From: Prinia subflava
Lineage: Eukaryota; Chordata; Aves; Passeriformes; Cisticolidae
Direction of reading: 5' to 3'
NCBI RefSeq assembly: GCF_021018805.1
Contig: NC_086251.1
Span: 39,316,767 to 39,380,766 of the forward strand
DNA length: 64,000 nucleotides
The stretch's first letter is position 1, and each line of letters starts with the position of its first letter. The notes below the pieces were generated by a model. It was not told where the DNA came from. It saw only the letters and a program-made list of their open reading frames with translations, and did no database searches. Shown piece by piece: positions 37,270-51,600 of this stretch. A program made the translations under genes and the position numbers.

Positions 37270-37770
37270 AATAGCATATGATCCAGTTCAGAATGGGGCA
37301 ATCTCCAAAGTTAGATCATGTTGATATATCCAGATGAGTTTTGCCCATATCCAGCTATAGAGATTCTGTAACCTTTCTAAGCAATTAACTACTTCTAGTG
37401 ACCTTCCTCACTGCAAAAAGTTTTCTCCTACCTGTAACTCTGAGTTTTCTGTGTTACAGCTTGTCTCAGAAGCATCTGTCTTTGTCTTCTCTATATTTGC
37501 TCAAAAGGCAGCTAAAACCCAATAAAATCCCTGTTTAGCCTTTTCTCCTTAAAACCAACTAACCAAACTCTTGCAGACTCCTCATAAGTCATGCTCTGCA
37601 GACCCCTAATCATCTTGAATCACCTGCTGGACTTAGTTCAGGATATCCATGAGCAGGTCAAACCGGATGCAGCACTTCAGATGTGCCAAATACAAGGGTT
37701 TAATGACTTCCCTTTGTCTGCTGACTATGATCCTGTCAAGAGTGTAATACACAGGTAGCCTTTACCACTA
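37270..37770 (-). mobile_element. Ancient CR1-like fragment, minus strand
   Basis: The order of blocks follows the reverse complement of CR1: CTCCTTAAAACCAAC, then AGACTCCTCATAAGTCATG, GACCCCTAATCATCTTG and AGCACTTCAGATGTG. Many substitutions and indels have accumulated. This is older than the copy at 35.2 kb. The boundaries are approximate. Confidence 0.6.
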
Positions 37771-40700
37771 TATTATACTAAAACATCCTTTTGGCTCCAG
37801 ATAGCACAACAGCTAGTTTAAAATGCACATATTTCTTCCTATCTGTAAAGGCTACGGAAATTACAATGTGGTTGTAAAATGTTTAGAAATGGAGATCTGT
37901 TTATAACAGTATATAATGTGATACATAATACTGAGTTTAAGGCCAGTGAAGAGTTTACAACAAAACTGAGGGATGGCTAAATGATGTGGCTGTTCACACC
38001 TGATCCAAGCATGTCATAGTTTCATTCATTATTAGAATGAAAATAATGTTAGTTAGAGTGTCACAGAAAAAAGTTGCTTCACAGAATGCACAGCAAGATG
38101 AGAAAAGCTATGAGAAAAGGAGACACAGTCTTTGACAAGATTCTCTGCAATTTTCTTTACATTTCAAAGAGGTGGTGGGCAGGGGGAAAGGAGGGAAGTT
38201 TTTTCTTCTCTTGTCAAAGAAGAAAAAAATAAGGGAAAAGGAAAGAGTTGGAGGACAAAGGACAGCTAAAAACTGGGAAAGAAGACAACAGCAGGCTGAA
38301 GATTGTTTAGTAAATAAAATACAAATGAAGATTGTGAAAACAAGAATATATCAGAAGGCAGAAGAGATAGGGGGCTGTTGGTGAGCTAATATGCACATAA
38401 ACATTTCTTGATGCACAGAAAGAGAATTAAGCCTTGAAGACACTTAGTTCAAGTTAGGGAGAAAAATTGAAGAAGAAAGTACCTATCTTTTATCCAACTA
38501 AGTTTAAGTTAGGAATAGATGAAACCAATTATAAACCAATTGGGTTTATGCATTTTTATGCCTTCTTTCAAAAGCATGACAAAGACAATAAGTACTCTTT
38601 GGCTTACAGTATGCCATCATTAAAAGTACCAGATGCAAATTTTGTAGAGAGAAACTCCTGCGGCAACAGGGGAAGATTATATGAGCCCTGTTTCTTCATG
38701 TCTTTTCTTATTTATGCAGGTTAGTTGAAACAAATTGCATATGTCTTACCTCCTTTTAGGTGAAGAATCAGGAGGGAAGAAAAGCCAGGGATTCCTGCTT
38801 CATTCTGCCCTCAGGGAAGATGTTTTTATCAAGCTTCCAGATAGTGAAGTTACTTTTATTAACCAAAATATTGAAGTCTTTTTGGCCATGTAAGAGTTTA
38901 TAAATCTGAAATAATATTCATGCTGCATTCATCCACTTATAAGGTTAATTCACTTGTCTATATTTTATATTCTTTTTAAAAGAAACAGAATATTCTGCAT
39001 GAACTACTTGCATTTAAAAGCATATGAAAGTAATAAAATACAATACAGTAAAATAAATATCTCTGTAGTCTCAGTATGTTTCATTTCACAGCTTTTAAGT
39101 ATCTAGCAGATGAGTATTCTTCACTTGTAAAAAATACTTGAATTGGCTATCTCTGTTATTCGACTAGTGTTTTTGTAACTGTCCAAACCTAGTTTTGACT
39201 TTCTTTGAATTGCCTTAGATTTCTGATAACGCCATAAAGTTTCTTCAGATAGGGAGGAAATGTTACTCTTTTTGGAGGAGTGTATCACTGAATCAAAACG
39301 TGACATCCACCTAGGCCAGGAAAACTGTTTGTTCCCTGGGGAAATGCTTTGACAAGGTAACTGGTTTTTATGTAGAATACCCTCCGAAGTAAAGTTTTTT
39401 AGTGTAGCATGTCCCGAGGCAAAACGTTTCAGGATATTTTAGAAGATCCTGCCAATCTAATTAATCTTATGGGAATAATGCTAAAATTCATTCTCTGTTT
39501 TCCTCTTCATATGGTACTTCATCCCTGCACTGTCAGTGGCAATCGTTAATTGCATCTTTAAGGGAGGGACAAAAACTGGCTTAGTGCTGTTCCAAGGAGT
39601 AGTGGGAACTGGTCTTTTGTTCCCCCAGAGGTGGGGCAGCTGGGATAGCCCTCTGTGTGGAAAAACTCTTCCAAGACTGGAGGATTTTTTGCGAAGGATG
39701 GACAAATTTGGTCGAGAGCAGGAAGTGGTTGCATCCTGTCACAGCAGCTAAGGCCATGATTCAGTGGCTGACTTCAAATCTTCCAAGGCAAGGCCAAGGA
39801 ATGGGGGTTTGCATTCATTGGGTCTCCTTGTAGAGTGGTCCCAACAGTCTTTCTGCTCCTGAGGAGGGGACTCAGTGACTGAACTCCAGCTCAGAAGATG
39901 GACTTCTCAGTCCTGCCCAGGCAGTGAAAGCGTTGGCATTAGTGTTGCAGTGGTGCTCTTGTGGGGTTGCAGTTACCCTTTGTAACTGTGCTCCTTTGTG
40001 TAGCAGTTATTCTGCAGACACTCAAGAGGTTTTTTGCCTCAGAGAGATAAAATATTGCTACAGCTGTAATCAAAGCCGTTTGGAACTGCACAAGTAAAGC
40101 ACTGTATGCTTCCTATCTTGCAGATATATGTTACTTTTATATACATCTTGTTTTTATTTCATTCCTCTGAAGTATTTGTGTTGATGAATAATTAGAACCA
40201 GGATAGGTATGCCATCCTATTGAATAAGGCGTTATTTTGTTTAGATTTTTTTTTTCTCCTAAAATCCATTCATATTCCAAGGTACTGAAAGGCAAAGTAT
40301 TTTAATGGTGTTTTTGCAGAATATTTTCCTGAATGGAGGAGGAAACAGTCATTCCGGTTAGCACTATATAAAAAAGAGAAGGCAGTGCAGTGAGCTTAAT
40401 TTTCCATTTTTGTCTGTCATAGACATAAATAATTCAAACATATAAGCATGGAAAGAAGTTAACAGTTTGAAACTGGGACTGCATGAGTCTCATAGAATAA
40501 TATTAGTATTTCCTGTGTGTTTCAGTTGGAGATTCTTAAGAAAAAGGTTGGTTTTCCTGAAGTTGAACCATTAATAGTTAATACTGTTTTTCACTGGGCT
40601 GCTGTGGTAAACTAGAGTGTATTTCATGTGTATGCTTATATAATTAAGCATCCACTAATTTCTTTCTCTTTGGAAAATACTTCTTCAAATCAGCACTCCA

Positions 40701-43700
40701 TATATGAAGATTTAAGATTATATCATGTGTTTGTTTAAGGTAGGCATTAGGACAGGTATTATTATTTTATAATAGATTTTTAATCCCTTGTCTGTGAAAT
40801 GTTGATGTTTTCATTAGAGTTAAAATATGTTGCATGTGTACAGAAAGCTAAAATCTCAATATGTGGTCCTATCAATTTTAATTATTTGAATCGTTAGAAC
40901 AGCTAATTTTTTGCTTAAGGGTACACCAATGTACCATTGAGTCTGTATTTTAAGGTTTTTTCCAGTTTAATGTCTGAATCCAAATTCATAAAGAGTTGGA
41001 AAAATGAGATGTCTGAGCTATAGGATTCACAGGGATTTTATATGAAGCCTATTTAATCAGGATAACACTGTTATTAATATTCATAAAGTCAGCTGGAACA
41101 CAAATGACAGACTATGGAGCCTAAAAATTTTTACTTGTGAATTTATTAAAAGCAGCTTAAAAAATTAATGGAATTTAAGTAAAGTTGACGAAAATGAAAA
41201 TCTTATGTTAGCAGAAAAAATCTATATTAGAACTTTGTCTAAGACCATCTTGCATTGATATCTTTGACAGATTTCATTGGTACTTAAAGAAGAAAGATGC
41301 ATGAATGGTCATTTAAAAGGATTTAAACACATTGGCACATTAATTTTTACATGAATAATAAGTAGCTTCCAAAAGCAATTAACTTACAGTGTACAAGATT
41401 TGAATAGAAAAATAGGACTGTGACATCAAAGGGCAAAGCAAATGTGCAGTACATTTTAAACTTTTAATAATACGACTTCTTAAAATATTTTTTCCTTTCT
41501 TTTCCACAGTAAGTAAAGTAACACCAAAGGTATTTGTGTACAGCTTGAGTTTGTTCTGAATACACCAATAGCTGAAACAAATAAATATTTTTGTGCCAAA
41601 GTGCTATTGGTAAAGAACAATTTTAAAGGCTTTTATGTTGATCAGGTGCTTCTGAATCAAGCATTCCTACAGTTTCTCTGTGTCGAAAAGAGATATGTAC
41701 TGACCACAGTGTGTGATTTTTCTCACATGCTGCTATATGCAGCATTTGGAAGCTTTTCTTATTTCTGTAGATGGCAAAACAGGTCTGAGAGTTCTTTCAT
41801 TATTGTACTTAACAATTAATTTTATGTGACTGTTACATTTTTATATTCAACTGATAGGGACATTTTCTTTTTTATTTTTGCTTTCTTTCATGATGTCCTA
41901 GTAGTTTTACCCTAGCACAAGTTAGATAAATAAATAGTGAATAAGGAAATTAGATTTAAAATTACCTCTAGCATTTGGGTTATAGTTTCATTTTATATTT
42001 TCAGGTTTTTTTCTTGGTCTACCAGTACACTTTATTTTAATCTTTAATTAATTTAATTTCCTCTCATTATTACACAGATTGATTATTAACAGATTGTCTT
42101 GAAATGAAAGTAAGAATTTAGAATAAGTGTATTCGATTTTTCTGATGAGTCCTTGTGTGAAAACCTTAATGGCCACTTGTGATCGTTTTTGAGATGGTGA
42201 CTTTTAGCACTGTCTGAATAATGATGGTTCAATGAGTTTTGGTTTTAAAATACCTTATGTCCAAGGTACCTTCTGTAAAGGTACATCTTGAATGACAAAT
42301 AAGTGTGTGCACAAGTCAGCTACCTATTGCAGCATTTGTGTTCAGAGCAACCAGTTAAAATACTTAGTGCCTGGAATATGTGCCTGACATGTCTTTTTGA
42401 ATTAAGGGGAAATTAATTGGCACACCCCTAGGGAGTCCCAAAAATCTTTACGTTTTACTTTGATTAATAGGTGACCTTAATCTGATATCAACAGGGTTTT
42501 TTTTTGTTTGTTTGTTTTCTCTATGTTTAAACTAGAAAATTCCTATTAGTTAACAGAACCTATTTCACCTATGAAGACAAAGTCTGTAAAATGAATCTCT
42601 TGACTTCAGTCATAAATTTTTCCTGTGCCATAGCCTATTATTTCCGGGAGAGGGCAGCATTTTCCTATATCAGGTACAGAAAGGCACATGCCCTGCTTAG
42701 ACTGTCAATGTTTCTTGTAATTACTCCCAGTATATTTGTTGCTTGCTTATGAATTAACTTGCATTTATGGAACTAAATCATTCCAATCATTTAATTACAC
42801 CTGAGGAGCTGAACTATAATTGCTTGCTTCCAGCTAGGATCTGATATGGCTTGAGCAGTATTAATTTGGTGTTTACTTTTCTGAGTGCTAAAAGCATTAA
42901 AATGATTGTGCAATGGGATTACATTTTACTAATTGCTGGCATTCATTAGCTGGGTAAATGGCGAGGAAGAATGACTGTATATTGTGGAGGGATAAAATTA
43001 TGGTTTTAAATAGTATATTACTAGACACATTAAGGCCCTAAGACATGTTTTAAAATACTCCAGAGGTTATTAAATACCATATTTTCTTCATGTCTTGCTA
43101 TATGAATACCTTATTAAAATATTGCAATTATTATGAACCTTTTTGTGCAATATGTAGGGAAATGGCTTCATTGACAGAAACCTATTTCTTGATATTAATA
43201 ACCTTCTATATTTTCAGCTAATCCAAAAGTAAATGAGGAACTTAGGAAAAGATTGCCAACTTCAAATCAACACAGTTACACAGAATTGAAGAAGCATACA
43301 GCTTCATTTGAGGGATTCTTTTAAGGGACTCAGTTTTCTGCGATATGAGGTGAACTTTGTATTCTTTGTTAAGACCTAAGCACATCAAATCTTATGCATT
43401 TTTATCATGCAGATTTATAGTCAACAACAAATATGAGCTAAATATGTATTTCTTAAATATTTAGTGTATGTGTTAATGTTGAATCTTAGGTGTTTGTACA
43501 ATTCATTTTTTTATAATTTTAAATATAAAAATGAAGTCATCTGCTTTTTTGGTGTCGTATGGGAAAAGAATTTCTTCTGCTGCTTTTTCATTTAGGATAT
43601 GTGTCTTGGTATAATTTGCTTGAAGTGTAAAATATCTACCTAATTTTTTTTAATCTCATACATTTTTCAGCACAGTGACAACTCTCTGAGTGTTTTCATA

Positions 43701-44582
43701 ATCAAGCCCTGTATCTTCAAGGCACATGTATCTTTTTAATAAATGTAAAAAAAAAGTAGCAGGGAAAACATAAAAAATAAACACAACTGTGTAATTAAGA
43801 ATAAAAATTGTCCTGTATACAATAGTTTTTTAAAAAGGTGCTTGAGCAAGTAATACAATTTGTGGTAAGCTTGCTATGCTATGAAGATTACAAACTTATT
43901 TAGATTTCCTTCTGATATGGAGTATAATTGAATTTTTAGCGCATAAGAGACCATATATTTTAACACCCCAAATGATGCCTGGTAGGCATAACATTTTACT
44001 GCAGGTTACTTCTTGACGATCTTTGATTATATGACATATTGCAACTGTGTAATTAACTACAGTCTGCAGCAATATGCATGCGAATTTTAGTATGCATTAC
44101 TTAGCTGTTCAGAAAGACATGCAAATTCAGAGTTGGTGTGCTGCTTTACCTGTATTTTATGTAGGAAATCAAAGCAAGAGAAAGAATGCTGTAAAGTGAA
44201 GCACATGCCACCATCTGTAACAGTGCCAAAGTGAGCAGTCTTGTCTGTAGCAGGATTGCTTGGTGTGATTTGGGCTATGCTCAGTAATGTGTATTTCCAA
44301 GACCAGACTCTAGAAGAAAAAAACAAACTAATAAATATTTCAACAAAGGGATCACATGCAACAGAAAGCTGAACCAAACAATTATAAAAATCAGATGAGT
44401 GAAGAAAAAAATATTTTACTGAGAAATATAAATTTTCACTGACTGTTAATGTATGCAGACTTCATTGTGCTGCTATAAATATTTAAAATCATTTGTTTTG
44501 TAAATTTTCTGTCAAATGAAGGCAAAGTATAGGTGTATTATACTGTTTCAAGTTTATTTATCTAGAGTTTGTTTTATTTTAG

Positions 44583-44662
44583 CTCTGAAACCTTCAAGCA
44601 AAAACTGGACTCAGTGCCAGATCAAACAAGTTCAGAAGAACAAATGGAGAACTGGTCAAAAG
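44583..44662 (+). CDS. Coding exon of an unidentified rightward gene
   Basis: The acceptor (AGAGTTTGTTTTATTTTAG) is strong, and the 80-nt exon ends at TCAAAAG|GTAGGG, a good donor. One base completes the previous codon, 26 codons follow, and one base is left over. The peptide is SETFKQKLDSVPDQTSSEEQ followed by MENWSK, acidic and Ser/Gln-rich, typical of disordered protein. The leftover G joins the AA that opens the next exon at 61,195 to give a Glu codon, so the two exons splice in frame. No domain or family is recognised. Small size alone would be weak evidence. Phase agreement and good sites on both sides raise it. Confidence 0.5.
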
Positions 44663-45293
44663 GTAGGGACTTTAAAGATATTAATAAGGAACCTCAGGTG
44701 TTATACCAGTGCTAGGCAGTGACTGGAATGTGTTTGTTCTTGCTGATATATGACTGACTTTGGAAGAAAAGGAAAAAAAACCCACAACCACATACTGCCC
44801 CTTGAAAGTACTTGGAGTAATAGGAGAGCAGCTACATGAATATAAAGCTTCACCTTTATTTTCTGGATTACTGAAAATGTTTTTGTATAACTTTCAGAAG
44901 TCTTGTTTTAATTCTTAGTCTGTACATTGCACTTTACTTTCCAATCTTTTTTTTAAATTGATAACAGTAAATCTGAAAGTCTATCTTAAAGTTAATTTTC
45001 TTGGCTATTCAATCTTGGCTTGGGTTTGATTAAGCCATCTACTAATATTAATGAGTTTCTCATTAGTGGCTCAGCTGAAATTAGAAATAAGGTAAGGCTC
45101 GGAGCTAAAGGTGACCTTGGCTAACTTGGAGCTTCTCCAGTTGATGGAATTTTCATCTTCATCAAGATGCAAGTATTTTTTGTATTTTTAGTTGGTTGAC
45201 CAGACACAATTGTTCTCAGATACATTCTTCTATGTTTCATGACAGAAACCTAAGGGGAAAAAAAAACCCCACTGAATTTGAGAGTACATTACG

Positions 45294-45310
45294 TGACTGA
45301 CTGACTGACT
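45294..45310. repeat. (TGAC)4 microsatellite
   Basis: Four perfect tandem copies of TGAC. Confidence 0.85.
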
Positions 45311-45654
45311 TTGTAGAAGAGAATTTTCAGAAGTGGCTTGTGACTAGATTGTGACATGTAGAAGGAAGAAAGGGAAAGACGTAAAAAAGAGACCCACAGT
45401 TTAGGGTGGATTTTTGCTAGTAAGTGACTGTGTAGGTTAAAAAATCCAAAATGGAATAAGAGTGTCAACATCAAAATTTCCCTCTATATCACAGCCTCAT
45501 ACCTTCTTGTACATTTCCTTTTTTTTTTGAATTTTATACTATATATTCTCTCTCAAAAGATACTAAATGTCAAGTTTCTCATGGAGGGTCTGTTTAGAAT
45601 AAAGAAGAAATGCTTCCTTTTGTAGATGATGCTTTTTCTTTTGTATGTAAAGGA

Positions 45655-45678
45655 ATTTCTACCTATATTTCTACCTAT
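45655..45678. repeat. 12-bp perfect tandem duplication
   Basis: ATTTCTACCTAT occurs twice in direct, perfect succession, probably a recent slippage or duplication event. Confidence 0.85.
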
Positions 45679-48600
45679 ATTATTCTGTAAAATAAAGTAC
45701 TTGTAAACCTCTTTTAATTTATGGAATTTTGAGCTGTTACAAAGTGAAGTTCAAAAGTTTTTGAATCATGTACTCTGTAAACAAAAATAATCATGGTGGT
45801 GTAAGTTAGTGGAGAATTGTATTCTGACAATTTAAATGTGTAATGGCTTAATCAGGTTTAGTATTTTTAGACCTTTAGGGGTCAGCATACCCTAAGAATG
45901 GTTCAAAAGGTTAAGTTTTCCAAAGTAGGCAAATGCAACTGATTCTCTGTGAAATATTTTCTTCTAATTGCAAGAAATTGTGTTCTGCTGCTGCTCAGAG
46001 ATATTTTTAAAACTGAGTAGTTACTGAGTTTCATGTGTATTATTTTTCTGATGCTTTGAGTCAATATTTTGTTCTGTTTAGACAGCTGTTTCTTCCAAGC
46101 TAACACTTACAGATTCATGTATCCAATAAAAGTTATTATATAAACAAAAGTGAATTTTAGACACTTTTCTTTAGAATAATCTTTAATAAGTCAAGTAATT
46201 CTTTGTGCTTTTGCTCTTAGGAAAGTTAGAAAAAGGGGTTATGGCTAAATCTATCATGATACTGGTGTGGATGAGGAATTTTTTTTTCTTAGAATTTGAT
46301 ATGGTATTAACAGCTAAATTGCATTCACTTATCATAAAGATAATAGTTCAATTTCAGCAATATAATGTTCAATATGTGCCCTTGGTAGATATTCTGGTGC
46401 GTTTTCTCATTGTATTACTTAATCACAGCAACATTTCATTTTCTGTGTAAATGTGTGTGCTGAGGACATACTATTGTGTGACCTGTTTGCTCTGTCATCT
46501 TCATGTCTTTCCTTTGTGCAATTGGTACTGTACTGTATTTAGGTATTCCTTTCGTGTAACTTAGAAGTTTAAAACCTGGGTTTAGAATAACTCTGTAATG
46601 ATTTATTCAAATTTTTTTAATACCATACTGAAACATTGGAGATTACATTATTTGTGAACAAATAAGGATGGTAAAGCAAATAGGAGGTTAAATTTATCTG
46701 ACTAGATGAAAATTTAGTCAAGCAATGAGAATTTTAAAATTTAGAAAAAACAGAAAAGTGGTAGGTTTATGGCGGTTATGTGGGATAATGTGTAACCTGT
46801 TAATAGATGTTATAAAATAAAATACTTGAAAAAACGGTAGTGTTTAAGAGGCTTATATCTGAAGTGTTTGATAGGTGAGATTTTCTTTTTAGCTTTCCGA
46901 GTTGTTTGGAGCATAATATCCCTGTGTGGCTTGAGGACTGTCACTGTTCTGTTCGATTAGGAAGAGTTAAAGAACAGTTTGTGTGCAAGGCTTGTTATTT
47001 TGTGTTTGTCTCTAGTTTAAATGTACTTTTTCTGTGGTTTTTAATAGAAGGTTAATGCCTTTTTCACTTCCCTCTAAGGATACTTGAGAGAATGTACCAG
47101 GAACATTGGCAGCAAACCAGTGAGGGCTGTGCCACTTAGAAATGAAAAATATTCAGGAGCCAAGCTAGAAAGCCTAGAATAGTATTTAATTATAAAAATA
47201 AACTTGTATTGGCAAATAGGTGCATATCTTTGCATTGCAGTGATAGTGGGTGTGGGGAAGCACATTTCCTTGGGGTAGAGTTACTACTGCAGTAGGGTTT
47301 CCATGTGTGATGGGAATTATGAAAACCTTAATACTGTGAAAACATGAGGGAACCTAAAATTGGGTGGTTTCTCTTATTATATATACATTTAGGACTTGAT
47401 ATGGCTGTTTTCCAGAAGCGTTAACAGGATGGGAAAGTGGTGAGTGTGCAAATGCTTGAGTTAGATTTGTGTCTTATTTGACTCATGTACCATGTTTGAA
47501 TAGGTGCAGCTATACTTCTGTACTATATAGTCTTTAACTATTGTAATGTTTTTGCTTGTGTCGTATTTATGAGCATCCATGCTTTAAGGATGGGGCTGAA
47601 ATTAGGACAAGTCTTAGAATTTTAAGTACTATTTGGTCTGTTTTGACAACAAAATTAGAGTTTTGCTGACCCCAGAATTGAAAGCATTGTATAATTTTTA
47701 TTTGTAAATTCCTAAGACAAGTTAATTGATTATTTTTAATGGCAAAGTTGTTTACTTTCTTAAAAAGTGGTTATTGTGTTTTCAAGCCATTACTTGAAGC
47801 ATATATTGAAACGTAAGTCAGTGAACCGATTTCATTTCTCAGAATTTGATTGCAACTTTAGTTATGATCCATATAGACACTTTCCATGTAACTTCAAAAG
47901 AATTCTTGCAGCTTATAAATATACTTTAAAATTGTGTATCTGAAAACTGGTTCAGAGGAGACTAGGTTTAAAGAGATGTGATAACGTAGATTGGAACAGA
48001 ACTGCAGAATCAGCTTGTGCAGGGACATTTGTAATGGAGGTCTTTTATCTGGTGGTGAGCTGTGGGTTTTTGGAGTGTTTTACGTGCATGGTAATTGAGG
48101 AAAAGTAGTTATATGCAAAGGTTAAGTAAAATGAATCATCATTTTGTGTAACTTTGATTATCTTACTAGAAGTAGAAAACTCTTCTAGTTGTGTAATGGT
48201 TTTAATGTACTTTTTTGTGGATTTGTTTTTGCAGTAGTAATTACAAGGACTTTTTGTCTGGAATTTCTATTGTGTGAGTTTACACACAAAGATGAATGGG
48301 TAAAGAAAGCCTTGAGAGTAGTATGGCAATGTAAAGGTTTTTCATCTAATGCTCTAGTTGGGTAAAAAAAACAGCTAATGGTAATGGGGCTGCTGCCTTT
48401 TTCTCCAGAATATACCTGCTACAGCTGTAAATACTAAAGTAAATCTAAAGCACCTCTTTCAAGGCTGTAGCAGAGATAGAATTAAGCATACTTGTCGTAG
48501 TGAAGTCTCTTCTTTTACATGCCTCAACAGGAGATACTTTGAGCCTTTTCTCTCTCTCCTACCATCTTTTAACAACAAAGTGCTGTTTACTTGGGATAGA

Positions 48601-51600
48601 AAGAAGGCCTGGATATTGCAGCAGTGGTTTGTACGCAGAAAAATCTACATGATATGCAGAGGCAGTGTCCTCTACAGCCATTTGGCTCAGCTGATCAGTG
48701 TCTTCAATGTGTGGTGTGTTTTCAGCATCAAACTCACTGTGTGCTGTGAGAGATCCACTTGCAAAGTGCCAAGAGTAGTTGCAGGTTTCTTTGCATGTAC
48801 ATCATCTACAATGATGTAAAAGGCTGAAAAGAGGCTGAGAGGATCAACTTTCATGAGTAAAACGTAGGAAAAGTGGCTAGTAACTGCTGAGCAACACCAA
48901 GCATGGAAGATGAAGAAAACATCTTCCGTGGAAGAAGAAGGAATAATGTGATGTAACTTAGAACATAAGAATGAGCTAACAATAACTGACAAATTGGTCT
49001 TTCCTGTAAATATCCCTTCATGCATATAAATTCTCATCTCTTCTTTTCCCATTCCATTTCTTTCCTTGTACATTTTGAGTGGTAGAATACAGCCCATTTT
49101 TAGCCAGACTGCATGCAGAAAGACTCGTCATCAGAAGCACAACTAGATATCCAGTACTTGCCTGACACACTGCAGTGTTGTGAATATGATTTCGTTTGAC
49201 CCTTTATGGTATAGGGCCATATCTGCACTGAGGGCTGCAAGCACTATGGATGGGGAGAATGCACACCTTGAAGTATTGCACTTTGAATCTTAAGTGTGTA
49301 AAGTATGAGTGCAGCTAACTTCAGATGTCTTGAAATGTACTTCAGGGAGAACAGCACTTACTACCACAGTAATTTTTAAGTAGTGCTTCAGAAGGAGCTT
49401 TAGAAGACCTTGCACAAGTGCAAGAGGAATTTGGTTATTTTCTTTTTTAGAAACCCTCATTACTTCTATTTTTAACAGCTAGAATGAGGCTTAAGTTCAG
49501 AGCAAAAATACTTAAAAATTATTATAAAAAGATTCTTCAGGGACTGCGTTGCTGACTCTTATTTGTGAGTTCTGCATCTTTAGTAGAGCACTACTGGAGT
49601 AAAGGGTGAGGGGGCAACCTATCTTATGGCTACTTTATGCAGAGTGATCTTTCTTTTATGTCAGACACTTAAAATGGAAATATTTTTCTTTACTTCTAAG
49701 GCTGTAGTTTCCTGGGATTTTGTTTAGAACTCTTAATTCAGCAAAGCCCTAATTGTTTGTGTGTGGTAGGGGAGGTTGAGTACATTTGGATAAGAGAATT
49801 TTGGCTATAATTAATGGGCATTGAGAAACATGACCCTGCCTAGATAAAAGGGAGTTCTGGATCATTAAGATTTAGATAATGGAAGGGGTTATATGTGAAA
49901 AGCAATTGTCTGATATGACAGTAGCAAAAGACGAATGGGGTGGGAGGGTTTACTTTGTTTTTGGTTGGTTTAGAAAATATAAACACAGCATGCTTAGTAA
50001 AACTCCAGCAGACACTATGTTTGGAAATTATGTAATGACTCCATATAGGCTGTAATGATATCCTGAAACCCTGTATTTAAACTAACCTGAATTACAATGA
50101 GAGATAAACAGAATATTTACCCATCCCTTATGAGCTGCTGCTGATATGTAAATTTATTCTTCTACTTTGCACAAATATACTTTTGAGCTACTGCTTAAAC
50201 ACTTCAAGGTCCTTAGCCAAACAGTTTTAATGATGCCTCCAGTATTATGAAAGTGTGACATTTGATGAATGCCTTGTATAGTTGTGATATCAGGGAAAGT
50301 GTAAACAAAAAACGCACATCAAGTCATCGTGCAACACCTAGATAATTTATAATTTTACTGTTTATATCCATCTTGACATTTTTTATCTGCCAAAGGCAGG
50401 TTTCATTTGGAATCTTAATCTGAGATTTATTTGGTGGATCTGGAAATCATAGCTGGAGTTCCCACAGGAAATGGTCCATCTACCAACAGATTAAATGGCA
50501 GTCCTGCAGTTGTTAAGGGAGCTCTGCATTTAACACACATGCATACTCATTCAGTCAGCACTGTGGAGAAAAATTAAAGTAGTAACCCAGGTTTAGGAAC
50601 AATGTAGCTAAAAAGTCCCATATTTGCTGAATGACAAAGGGTTATATAGCAGCATTTCATTTTATTATTCGTGCTTGAATTTCTTGTTTGCTTTGTTGAG
50701 TCTGCTGACGAATACTAATAAATGCCTGCAACAATCCAGACGAGAGATGCCTGGCAACAAAGCTATGCGGTGGACCTCCCTGATCTTCTCCAGTTCACAA
50801 CCTGACCTTTTGAAAAATTGGCTGGGCTAAGCTGCAGAATTTGGGTGTAATGGTTATTGTTAACTCCAGCTTTAGGATTTATTAATTTGTGTGATCAAGA
50901 CTTACCTATACTTCAAAGTTTCAAAAGACCAAACACAATCATCCATCCATTAGAACTGACATTGTGTTTCAGTGAATCCCACTTAGTATCTGCCTAGAGA
51001 TTCTGCTGTTTTGATGCATTCAGAATATAAAAATGCTTTTTCAACTGTGAGACCAATCCAGTGAAAATCTGGTGTCTTCTCAGAGTGTAATATTTTAAAA
51101 TAACAATATGTTAATGAATTGCAAACGGAGAGTGGAATGCCAAAGGAAATGTCTGATATTTACACATTAATAAATGCATCACGATTAACTGCACTGAATA
51201 CCAAAATAATGATTTGCCATGTATTTTAAAGACCGAGTAGCATTTTTCTATTTTAAATATTCAACAGTTTGTACACAATTGCTGTTTAGATGCAGAAGAG
51301 GAGGACAAAAGACTTAGTGAGAGAGAAAGACAAGATAACAACATTACTAAAATAATCAGAATCTTTGGAGAATTGTAAAAAATTGCCTTTGCCGGAATAA
51401 CTCCCAACTGTTCTTAATGTCCTCAATTTATTTCTTTATGAAGGGTGCTGCCAGGGTTCCACACAAGCACAGGTGAATACAGAAGCATTGAAAATAACAC
51501 AGATGTCCTCGTGCTTATGTTGCTTAAACAGAATTCACTGTTCTCTTTAGATTCCTTTAAGGAATTAAAAAACCCAAACCATTAAACATCTGAGTTTTGT

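Noticed and set aside
39536..39751. 71-codon plus-strand frame ending in EQEVVASCHSS
   Set aside because: No acceptor or start context supports it and no family is recognised.
43217..43325. Open segment after TTTTCAG reading NPKVNEELRKRLPTS
   Set aside because: The frame ends in a stop with no usable donor, and its acceptor phase does not fit the exon at 44,583.
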